A stretch of 64,000 bases of DNA from Cryptomeria japonica (Eukaryota > Streptophyta > Pinopsida > Cupressales > Cupressaceae): NCBI RefSeq assembly GCF_030272615.1, contig NC_081415.1, positions 625,767,740 through 625,831,739 on the forward strand, written 5' to 3'. A program made the position numbers and the translations under genes. Below the pieces are notes generated by a model, which was not told where the DNA came from, made no database searches, and saw nothing but the letters and a program-made list of their open reading frames with translations. This document shows, piece by piece, positions 46,997 through 57,193 of the stretch; positions within the stretch are counted from its first letter, which is position 1; each line of letters starts with the position of its first letter.

Positions 46997-48509
46997 TGTA
47001 GTTGTAGATGCCTTGAGTAGGCGATGACATGAGGTATACTCCACATCTATGAGCACAGATTTGAGAGATCGTATATTGCAGCGGTTGCTAGAGGATGGAT
47101 GGTATCTAGAGGTTTGTCAAGTGATTCGATCACCGGAGACCCTAGAGGGGAAGTATGTCGATTATTCCTTAGAGTCTAATGGACTATTACGCCATAGAGG
47201 GCGCATCTATGTACCTTCTCCTAGGGGATTGCGAGAGTTCATTGTCATGGAGGCTCATAGAGCTCCTTATGCAATGCATCTCGATGTTAAGAAGATGCAT
47301 GCAGACTTGAGACAGTTATATCATTGGCCATGTATGCGGCAGCTTATTGCTGAATTAGTAGCTCGATGCCTCGAGTGTCAGAGAGTTAAGGCGAAGCCCT
47401 ACCATCCTAGTGGGTTGCTCTAGTCCCATGCTATACCAGAGTGGAAGTGGGATACTATATCCATGGATTTCATCACTGGTCTTCCCATGTCATCTCGTCA
47501 CCATGATGCTATCTTGGTGACAATTGACAAGTTGACCAAAGTGGCCTACTTCTCACCAGTCTGGACTACCTTCACAACACCTGTAGTGGCATAGGTGTTC
47601 TTGTGAGACATTGTCAGACTTCATGGTGTTCCACACAAGATTATTTCTGACAGGGATTCTCTCTTCACTTCTTCCTTTTGGAAGGCATTACAGGCAACAA
47701 TAGGCACCAAGCTCAATTTCAGCACAACCTATCATCTGGAAATAGATGGATAGATAGAGTGAGTTAACCAGGTGTTAGAGGATATGCTCCACATGTACGT
47801 CATGGATCATCAGACCCGATGGGAGGAGTACCTTCATTTAGTAGAGTTTTCCTATAATAATGGGCATCACACTTCTTTAGGGATGCCACCTTTTCAGGAT
47901 TTGTATGGCAAACCTTGCAGGACACCTTTGAGTTGGGACCGTATTGAGGATAGAGTGGCCATAGGTCCTGAGATGGTTCATGATATGGAGCAATAGGTAA
48001 TTTTGATTAGATAGCACCTTAGAGAGGCACATGATAGGAAGAAGAAGTATGCATATGCAAAAAGGATAGACCGGAGTAACATGGTTGGGGATAGATTTTT
48101 CCTAAGAGTGCAGCTGCATAAGAGTCCAATCCATTATGGAAAGGGTTCTAAGGTTGCACCTCTCTTTATCGGACCATTTGAGATCATTGAGAGGATAGGA
48201 CCAGTTGCTTATCACCTATCTTTGCCACTAGCTTGTCACGCATCCATGATGTGTTTCATGTATCATTGTTGAGGAAGTATATCTATCATGAGTCTCATAT
48301 TTTAGATTGGGATGCCTTGCAGGTGGAGTCAGACAGGCAGCTAGCTTTGGAGCCCATTTGCATTTTGGCTCGTCGAACGTTGGCCCTTCGAGGTCGAGAG
48401 CTCGACCAGGCTAGGGTCCAGTGGGATTGCTATGATGAGGTTACAACTTCATGGGAGGATGCTACACATATGAGATCACAGTACCCTCATCTTTTTGATG
48501 AACTTTAGG
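46997..48509 (+). pseudogene. Gypsy integrase with chromodomain-like C-terminus
   Basis: It resumes with VVVDALSRR. Next comes the zinc-binding HHCC domain (EAHRAPYAMHLD...CLECQRVKAKPYHPS, about 47250-47415). The catalytic core follows with DFITGLPMSS (first Asp), [11 protein letters not shown] (second Asp) and the glutamate motif in a TAG-broken G*IE*VNQ. The GPFEIIERIGPVAYHLSLP region and, after a frameshift near 48235, HDVFHVSLLRKY come next. The end EPICILARRTLALRG... WEDATHMRSQYPHLF resembles the chromodomain of plant chromoviruses, which directs integration to heterochromatin. Stops are mainly TAG, a few TGA. The frame ends at TAG 48507-48509. Confidence 0.88.
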
Positions 48510-48521
48510 AGGAAGTCCATG

Positions 48522-48536
48522 CCTAGAGGGGGAGGG
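48522..48536 (+). other. Gypsy polypurine tract
   Basis: A purine run (AGAGGGGGAGGG) lies just before the 3' LTR start (CGTGAGGCCC, a changed TGTGAGGCCC). Confidence 0.8.
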
Positions 48537-51458
48537 CGTGAGGCCCTACCCAACCCATCCTAACATTTCAATGATTTTCATGTTGGAACTATTATGGATG
48601 CTTTATTTTTATGCATTATGGACATAGAACTTTATATGATCCCAGGAATTGGATAACATTGATATATTGATGCTTCAATTCTATGCATTGTGGATATAGA
48701 ATTTTATATGATTCTAGAATAGGACAACATTGAGATGGTGTAGGTCATTATTTGATTTGTAGGACTTTATTATGATGCTAGAAATATGATGCATATCTTA
48801 TGAATGGATTAAGTTTATGAGGATTATGATAATTGCTTATGTGGATTTGCCTTGTTATATGGTAAATTGATTTGTATGATGTCAATTGTATGCAAAGTGA
48901 TTGATTTGTATTCTTATTATGTGTTTAATATTATATAAGGCTATTGGGAAGTACTAATATGTAATTGAGATGCGCAGCAAAATTATTCATGTCACCATGG
49001 AAACATTATGGAGAATCAAGCCTAGGCCTATGTACATTTGTAAAACCAGGGGTTGTCTATTTGGAGAGACAACACCCCATATGTATTGTATTTTATTCAT
49101 AAATGTAAATGTTTGCATGTGTGTAAATTGTATTTATTAGAATTTTTAAATCATTCAAGGGAAAATTGCCATGTGTCTATTTGTGATGTGGAATTATTTT
49201 TGTAGTGTCACTTGACACATATGTTGTATGTTGTGTTGGCAATTGTCATGTCACCTTTTTGAGAGATTTACTTTTTGTTTAATTGATATATTTTAAAATT
49301 ATCCTTGAAGGTTTCAAGAAATCTAGGATAGTGAGCCATAAGGAGGGTCAACTCAGAGTTGACCCGTAGGTTAACTTTAGGTGGACTTTCTAAGGGTTAA
49401 ACCAACTCCTAGAGTCAGTTTTGGAGCATTTTTAGAGGGCCCTATGGGGTACCTATGGGTGAAGGCCAAATTTGGCCATGTGTCCTTCCCCTAGGACTTG
49501 TTTTACTTCCCAAAAAAGTGGGTTTTCTTAGATGGCCGAATTTCATCTTTAGGAGTGCCATCCTTGGGTAGATAACCTTCTTGGTATGTGTCATTCCTCT
49601 TCCCCATTATATTCCTCTTCTTGAGGTGCCTTGGTTAGGGAGTGTGTAACACCTAGGGAAGACCAACCAATGGGAGCATCTCACTCTATCCGAGAGGTTG
49701 GAAAGAGTGGGAGAAGCCTTCTTAGGCAAGAGATTGAGACTTAGTGAGTTAATCACCCACTCTCCATTTTTGGAGATCTTGGAATTTTGAAAAAAACCAG
49801 TTTTAGAATAGAATTTTGGCTAAGTGTTGCAGAAAAGAATTGTGGAATTGGCCTACTCTTCTCCAAGCTATCCCTAGAAAACCCTTGACAGATTCAAGGT
49901 TGGTGCATTTTCTTACTTGTATGTTGGAAATCTAGTTGTAGGATTGCTTGAATGTAAATGTTGCTTTCTTTGTATTTCCTTTGTGAAAGTATTATGTAAT
50001 CTTCTCTTATTTCTTTTTATGCATTTTCTTGTGTTTTGGGAGTATCCAAGGCCTTCTTACCCTTGGGAGGGTAGAATAGTCTTGGGGGTGGAAGGAGTTT
50101 GACAGCCTTAGAGTGAGAGGCTCTCATTATGAGAGTGATCTCAAGGGTATGTTGATGTGACCCTTGCTGCATAGTTTTGTTAATGCATTTGGGGTCATAA
50201 GGGGAGAGAGTATGGCATGTATGCCTTGGGGGTCATAAGGATGTTGGGTTAAGATGGATTCTTGTTGTGTTTCTTGGTTGCCATGAGTTGGCTGTGACCT
50301 ACTATCTTGCAGTTCTCCTCAAGGTACTTGGTCCACCTCCACCCTTGTAAACATCACATTATGTGATGAAGTTTCAGCCTTGGGATGGGAATGTGTTTGT
50401 TGAGTTTTTCCCATGCTTGTTTGTGTTTGCTTGAGTGTAACCCATCTAGGACTTGGTTCTCCAAGCTTGGGGGTGGCTTCTAGTAAGCCTAGGCTGGGAG
50501 GTGAGTACTCCATGGTCACAGCCTTAAGATTTTGTATGCAGGTTTCTTGGAAAGAAGAAAAGAAAAAGAAAGCTAGGAGTTGCTGATTTGTTTTTAGTTG
50601 CAGAAAGAAATAAGAATGTAATTTTGTATTGTTGTAAAGAAAGGAAGGGAAAAGGAAATAGTATTTCTACTGTAAATATATTGTAAAATGATTTAGAAAT
50701 CTGTATTATTGACTGAGCCTTAAGATGTATTTTATTGACGTATGGATCATTTAAAATGAATAAAAAAGAGTGCATATGGTTAACTCCATTTTGTATAAAT
50801 TTCAAAGGAAAGCAAATGTATTATGCTATTGTCTTTTATTTAAATCTGTCTTATATTAAAAATCTGTCATCTATTTATCTCTGTAATTTATATAAAGAAA
50901 GAAAAGAAAAAAAAAATGCAGAGAGTGAAATGATAATGTTTTAAGTGTTTGTCTATACTATTTAAATGTTGTTGTTATTATATTTATTACTGTCATTTTT
51001 CTACTTCAAAAAAATGCAGAAAGCTAAAGTAGACAAATTTAAATTTACCTCTTTCCTATAGTTATCTATTAGAAGTTAAAATGAAGGGAAATGTTGTTAA
51101 ATAAATTTGTTAGTTTAGAAAGTCTGTTGTTATGTGTTTCTTTAAAAAAAAGAAAATATATACATACACAGACTTAGAAAATCAGAAATTGCAAATAGAT
51201 CGATGTCTAATTTTAAAAGAGGAAATGAACTGGTTGATATATTTATCAAACTATTAAAAACTGACAACCATAATGTTGTTAATGATGCATAATATAAATC
51301 TATTTAATCTAGCTAAATGAATATTTGTATACATGTTAACTAGATCACATTTTACATTAAAAAAAAAGAGAAATGAATGTGTATCTGTTTTATGCTGTCA
51401 CTATTTTGCTATTTCCTGCATGTAAAAAAAAAAGAGATAAAAAATCTAACTTTGGAAA

Positions 51459-51499
<41 letters not shown>

Positions 51500-51576
51500 T
51501 AAATATATTTTAAATAAAAAAAAAAATATATATATATATATAACAAAAAAAAAGAAATTCCTTTTTGAGGTCGAAC

Positions 51577-51779
51577 CACTGTGTTAACACACAGTGGACG
51601 ACACACGGGCCAAACCACTATGTTTACACACAGTGGACAGCACGGGGCGCCACTATGGTTAACCACAGCGGTCGGCACAGGGCTGCCACTATGGGTAACC
51701 ATAGTGGACAGCTCACGGCCACCTATGTGGGTGCCCACAATGGGCAGCACTGGCCGCTGTTGTGGGTATTCACAGTGGC
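51577..51779. repeat. Palindrome array in 3' LTR
   Basis: Same array as at 28471-28715; the first unit here is CCACTGTGTTAACACACAG(TGG), almost a perfect palindrome. Most units keep pairing arms although single bases differ between the two LTRs. Confidence 0.85.
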
Positions 51780-51906
51780 ATCCAGGGACCTCCCCCCACG
51801 TAGACCCTAAAACCTTCGCTGCCTACATAAGAACCAGCCTCCATGGCCACCGCCTCACGGCCATCGTACCTTGCAACACACACAAAAAAAATAAAAAAAT
51901 AAAAAA

Positions 51907-52067
51907 TCCTAACCCAATTTTGGGTTAGGGTAAAAGCAATAGAGAAAAGAAAAGAATTTTAGTTGGTAAAAATGCAACCCTAACCCAATTTTGGGTTAGG
52001 GTTAGCATTTAAATAATAAAAGTATATTAGAAATGCAACCCTAGCCCATATTCGAGTTAGGGTTAGC
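51907..52067. repeat. Telomere-like palindromic units in 3' LTR
   Basis: Units at 51907-51931, 51975-52006 and 52037-52067. The middle one reads AACCCTAACCC...GGGTTAGGGTTAG, a cleaner inverted pair than its 5' LTR counterpart. Confidence 0.85.
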
Positions 52068-52186
52068 ATATAAAAATAAAAGAGAGATTTGAATTATATT
52101 TTTTATTATAACTTTTAAATTTAGGGTTTTTGGTGTAAGATGTAGTATTATAATTAGTTGGTATAGCTGGATTATTTAATTTAACA

Positions 52187-52219
<33 letters not shown>

Positions 52220-53015
52220 AGGTTAAGTTGAAACCAAATTGATTTTATTTTATTAATAAATATTAATGAACGTTTAAGTAATAATTAGACCCCTTTCACT
52301 TTTAGCTAAAATTAAATTGGGGGATTAATTTTATAGAGTTCTAATATCGCAATTATTGACGTAATTTTAGCAAGGATTATTAATAAGGATATTTCATAAA
52401 TAATTTTTGTATTTAATTAAATGTGGATGTCAAGTTAAATTTAATTTGGGAGAAATTTGTAAATGAAAATTAGTAATTATTTTACACGAATTGTTAGCCT
52501 ATGAGGCCAATTTTGGCCAAATTATTTAATAGTCGAAATTTGAAGGTTTAGGGGAGATTGATATTGGCTATAGTATAAATTACATTTATTTGGCAAATAA
52601 CATTATTGAATTTGTAACTTTATTGGTTAAATTTAAATAATGAACTTGCATGCGCCCAATTAATTAATTTTAAATTTAAGATAGCATTATCATTATTTTT
52701 GGTCTAGAATGTTTTAAATGCAATTGAGATATTTAAATATCCCTTGACTTTAATTACCAAAAAATTAATTAGGTTGATTAAATTAACTAATTAAATTGCA
52801 ATGACCTTCTTAGGGAATAATTAGTCTTCATTAAATATTATCACTTCATTGATGGAGTTAATCATTTCAGCTTTAGTAAACACTTCTATTCACACCTTAG
52901 TTAAGACAAAACTTAATTGATTTCAAATTAAACGTAGATATTTTAATGAGTTTATGTTGTTCAAAAAAAAAATTGTCATTTCGTTTTTGCCCAAAAGTTA
53001 GGGCACGACACTGAG

Positions 53016-54042
53016 TAATCTGCAAACCTAAGAAAAATTTCATCTCACTAATCATTGACATCTCAAATTCATTCTCCATATTGTTAGTAAATTCCTTACA
53101 CAACTTATCTTCACCTCCAAAAATAGTGTCATCAATAAATACTTTAATAATTAGTATATCATCACCAATGATCTTATAATATAAATTATTGTCAGCATTA
53201 CCCTTAGTAAAATGAAGCTTTAAAAGATATTTATCCAACCTTGCATACCAAGTTCTAGGTGCTTGTTTCAATCCATATAAAGCTTTACTTAACCTGCAAA
53301 CCATGTGTGTATCATCTGATAGTGAAAAACAATCAGGTTGCTCAATATAAACTTCTTCATCAAGATCCCCACTAAAAAATGCACACTTAACATCCATCTG
53401 ATAAACCTTATAGTTTTAATGGGCAGCATAAGCAAGAAATAATCTTACAACTTCAATCCTAGCTACAAGTGCAAAAGTCTCTCCATAATCAATTCCTTCC
53501 TTTTGAGAATATTCTTTACAAACCAATCTAGCCTTATTCCTTATAACTTGACCATCCTCATTCAATTTATTCCTAAAACCCCATTTAGTTCCAATAACAT
53601 TCTTATTTTTAGGTCGAGGAACCAAAGTCCATGTATTATTTTTCTCAATCAGATCTCATTATTCTTCCATAGCTTTCAACCAATATTCATCTTTACATGC
53701 CTCAATTATTGATACCAGTTCAACTTGTGAAATTAAACATACCTCATTAGTTGCTAGTCTTCTTCTTTTCATTACTCCATTGTTCTTATCCCTAATGATT
53801 TGATCTTTTGAATGATTCAATCTCACATACCTTGGAGTCCTCTGACTCTCTGTTCCTCTTCCCTGATCCTCAGTTACTGTTGAATTTTCTGATACTGCTA
53901 GAGTAACTGGTTCAATACTCTGTTCCGATAAAGATGCTATCAGTTTAGATATAATCATTTCCATTGCTAGTTCCTTCTCATAAACTTTGATTTGACCTCT
54001 ATTCAGATAATCCACTTTGACATTAGCACTCTCCACAATTCT
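53016..54042 (-). pseudogene. Copia B linker and reverse transcriptase, N-terminal and catalytic part
   Basis: Reading down from 54036: linker (VESANVKVDYLNRGQIKV), then RT with [57 protein letters not shown] and LYGLKQAPRTWYARLDKYL. The catalytic motif FIDD is at 53128-53139. It ends at FFLGLQITQ, where the Gypsy TSD begins. Stops are at 53651-53653 (TGA, in EE*DLIEK) and in AAH*NYK. Confidence 0.9.
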
Positions 54043-54306
54043 CTACAATCTCTTGTTATAACATATATATGCCTTTCTTTCATTAGAATAACCAAGAAAT
54101 ATTCCTTCATCACATATAGGTGTCTTACTAGTTTCTCCTTTGATATTTACTCTATTGAATGTATAAACTATTGTGCTCACTGCTTCTCTCCAATAGATAT
54201 GAGGTAGACTAGCTTCCATCATCATTGTTCTAGCAACATCCAAGATAATTATGTTATTCATTTTCACAACTCCATTTTGTTGATGTGTCCAGGGAGTAGA
54301 AAATTA
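54043..54306 (-). pseudogene. Copia B integrase C-terminal part
   Basis: The - strand resumes after Z2 with THQQNGVVKMNN (core end) and SLPHIYWREAVSTIVYTFN, then NIKGETSKTP joined directly to ICDEGIFLGYS. About 35 codons present in Copia A (YELWFGHTP to GKFDLR) are missing, so there is an internal deletion. A TAG follows the NKRL end. Confidence 0.85.
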
Positions 54307-54311
54307 TCTTC

Positions 54312-55438
54312 TATTGGCATTTTTGATGTTTATGTTGTGATTGTCATTGATGGACACACACTTGTATTGAGATCCCCTTTATATGTATGAGCTAGAGCTC
54401 AACCGGTATTTATTCCAACCGGTATGTTGTATTCTAGTCTTTAGACTATTGGTGATTTTGTAGAATGTGTTTTCTAGTCTGAAACAGCATGTCGACCCCA
54501 AGCAGTTCATAGATCTCAAGCAGTATGAGGAAGCAAAGCAACATAACACTTTCTTACTAGTCTTCATTTTTGTCAAACCGGCAACCGGTATTTTGTATGA
54601 ACCGGTAATACTTTGTGATGAGTTACCAATCCACCAATTGTTTGACAGTGTCAACACACTGACGATGCTTTTTGTGTCGTGTTACTGAAATTGTAATGTA
54701 ATCCTATTGGACCGACATGAAATCAGATTCCTTTAAAAGGACATCATGTCTAGGGTTTCAGTGAGTAGCTGAAAGGGTTCATGTTGTGCTAGAGTTTACG
54801 ATGGTTGTTGAGTTGTTGTAAGAGCGATCTTATCTGAGAAGATCAAGTTGTAACTAAGAGAGAGATAGAGAAGACTGAAGTAATGCTGGAATACATTAGC
54901 AGTGAGCTATACTAGATCTAACCAAGTAGTCTGTGCTATTAGATAGATCAGTGCTATTAGATAGATCAAACACTTGTTGATTACTCACATCTTTGACAAG
55001 TCTTTAGCCCTTAACTGGGTAGGCCCAAAAGCCTTTTGTAAAATCCTCTAATAAGGTGGTTCACTTCTATGAATCTAAAATCCTCTAGAAAGGTAGTCTT
55101 TAACTGGACTTATCTCCTAATAGAGATTGAGATTCCTAACATGATCTATTCTGGTGAAGAATATTGTAAGACCTTAACCAGTCTGGTTTCTATTCTGCAG
55201 ATAGTGACTTGTGAGTTCCATCTCACCGTGGTTTTTCCCAATTAGGTTTCCACATCAAATATATTGTGTTATTGTTGCATTACTTTTGTGGGTGAATGCT
55301 TTATTTACATTTTGGTTTGCATGTGTGATAATTGGTCTGTTTGTTAAACTGTTTTACCAGTCTATCTTCAGACTGTTTAAGGGCTTTAGGACAAAGATTT
55401 TTGGCATACTAATTCACCCCCCCTCTTAGTATTCATCA
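54312..55438 (+). repeat. Z2 5' LTR
   Basis: Starts TATTGGC (TGTTGGC in the partner, a G-to-A change) and ends ATTCATCA. It contains a 17-bp tandem duplication of TGCTATTAGATAGATCA absent from the other copy, and lacks about 26 bp present at 61250-61277. Many differences are C/T or G/A. A frame (54467-54688 here, 61011-61250 in the partner) stays open in both LTRs but has no known domain. Confidence 0.9.
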
Positions 55439-55440
55439 AT

Positions 55441-55453
55441 TGGTATCAAAGCC
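55441..55453 (+). other. Z2 primer-binding site (initiator Met tRNA)
   Basis: TGGTATCAAAGCC, two bases after the LTR end; one change from the Z1 site (TGGTATCAGAGCC). Confidence 0.9.
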
Positions 55454-55488
55454 AACCTTTCTATAAGTTTAACCACTTGGAAAGAGAT

Positions 55489-56746
55489 ATGGGGGAATAC
55501 ACCTTGAGGGAACTTACTCAACGGCTCACTCAGTCTGAGCAAGCCTATGATGATCTTATGGTCAAATACAAAGCATCTCAAGCAAAAAGGAGAGAACATG
55601 CAGAGAAGGTGATGGAGCTATCTGAAAATAGTTCTGAAGATGAAGCAAATATGGAAGCCATGATTGCAGAAGTAAATAAACTGAATGATTCAAACTCCAA
55701 TCTGAGAAAGGAGTTGGAAGGACTAACTATCTGGTTTAGTCAAGAGCTTGAGAACCAGAGGAAAGTTGAAGATCTGGTAAAGGACAAAGATCATGAGATC
55801 TCCAAGTTGAAGAAAGAGATTAGTGCCCTAAATGCTCAACTCCATGCAAGCAGGATGGAAAAGGAAGACATGCAAGGAGAACTGAACATAGCCATCTCTG
55901 AAAATGCAAGCCTAATGGAGACAAATACTACTATTTCCAAATAACTCTCTGAGTCAAAGGAAATACTTGCTAAGTTTAGCAAAAGTACTGTTAAGCTAGA
56001 GAAAAAGCTTGAGTCATCTAGACCGGTAAAGAATACCAATGGACTTGGTTTCTCTAGACATGAGGAAAGAGAATCCTCAGGAACAAATGCTAAAGCATCA
56101 AAGAAGCAATCAACATTCAAAGGAAAAGGTAAGCAAAAATTCAAACCTGTTTGCTTTAACTATCTTAAAGAAGGACACACTACCAATGTATGTAGGAGCA
56201 AACTACAATAATTTTCCTTAATTTATCAACAATGTACCTAGATCCAATAAGTTCATTGGTCATTGTTATGCATGCAACAAGTTTGGGCATAGAGCATTTG
56301 AATGCAGGTATGTGATGAACAACACCGAAAGATATCCTCAGAGGACCCAAGGAGTTGGTCCTGAACCTTTTGTAAACCAAAACTACAATCATGAGTCAAG
56401 AAGTGGTGGCCATCAAGCAGCAACCGGATGGAGAGAAAACTATTGGATTTGTCATGGACATGGTCACACTACTGCTACATGCAGAAGGAAGAATGGAAAT
56501 ATGAACAATGGACCTTGGAGAGCACCTGGATTGGTTTGCTATCACTACAACAAACCAAGTCATATTGCAATATTCTGCAGAAGCAGAAAGAGTATATCTG
56601 ATGATATACCAGTCACTCAAAAAGGAGAAATTGATGTTGAAACAGTTCAAGCGGTCATGAAAACAACCTGGAGGAAGAAACCAACAATGTTGGAAAAGGA
56701 ACTGGTTTCTGCACCTAGTGTGGAAATATTGGAACCGGCAAACTAA
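55489..56746 (+). pseudogene. Z2 ORF1: Gag-like protein, coiled coil plus four CCHC knuckles
   Basis: ATG at 55489 (MGEYTLRELTQRL). The first 150 residues are a continuous Glu/Lys/Leu-rich coiled coil ending at a TAA (55942-55944). After that come a Ser/Lys-rich segment and four knuckles: CFNYLKEGHTTNVC (second Cys now Tyr), CYACNKFGHRAFEC, WICHGHGHTTATC (first Cys now Tyr) and CYHYNKPSHIAIFC (Cys to Tyr, Gly to Ser). A frameshift lies near 56215. Several losses are G-to-A changes. It matches Z1 ORF1 in design, start position relative to the primer site, and knuckle number. Confidence 0.82.
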
Positions 56747-57193
56747 GCTCCAAAAAGGCTTAGGGGGAGCAAACGGCGAAATGTTTGTGAACCCCTAGTT
56801 ACACCGATAAAAGACCTTAACTGGTATGTGATACCTATCTCTTGGCAGAAGACCGGAAATGGTAAAAGAGGCAAATTAAGGTTTACACCCTAATAGAGGA
56901 GCATTAATGGTGGTAGGTGAGAGACATGTATAAAAGCATATTTCAAATCATTTCTCTCTATCTATTTTCAAGTGAAGTAGATTTTTTCAAAGTGCAGAGC
57001 GAAGAAAAGGTGATTTGAGCTAAGATTTCAAGAAATTGACAAGTCTTGAAGGAGATTCAAAACCAGATTGCAAATGGTCATGGAGAACACAAAGCGGTGA
57101 TTTGGCAACTGACAGAGAGTGGAGTGAAGCAGAATCAGGAAGCCCTAAATTTGATTTTTAAAGGTATTTTTTGTGTTCTTGAAATACTTTACA
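56747..57193 (+). other. Z2 spacer between ORF1 and ORF2
   Basis: About 450 bp without a coding frame, containing GGGGGAGCAAACGG and a purine-rich run. Z1 has a shorter (about 300 bp) spacer at the same place. How ORF2 would be translated from a genomic-length RNA is not apparent; I see no overlap or slippery site. Confidence 0.5.

Larger units (their letters stand above)
23308..53010 (+). mobile_element. Giant-LTR Ty3/gypsy (chromovirus-type) element with nested insertions
   Basis: LTR start TGTGAGGCCC at 23308 and LTR end GGCACGACA at 53010, flanked by the 5-bp duplication CTGAG (23303-23307 and 53011-53015). Excision rejoins Copia B RT. The interior has the gypsy order gag, protease, RT, RNase H, integrase, and a chromodomain-like C-terminus. 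Without nested insertions the element would be about 13.9 kb: two LTRs of about 4.5 kb and a 4.9-kb interior. The LTR copies are about 2% different in the stretch I compared (26230-26510 against 49320-49600). Pol is broken mainly by TAG codons. Confidence 0.93.
48537..53010 (+). repeat. Gypsy 3' LTR (about 4.5 kb, uninterrupted)
   Basis: Full-length partner of the 5' LTR without the 2.1-kb insertion. Ends GGGCACGACA, followed by CTGAG. Includes (TA)n at 51471-51494 and 52191-52216. Frames such as 49917-50102, 50319-50519 and 51581-51928 are counterparts of LTR frames in the other copy, with no domain. Confidence 0.92.
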
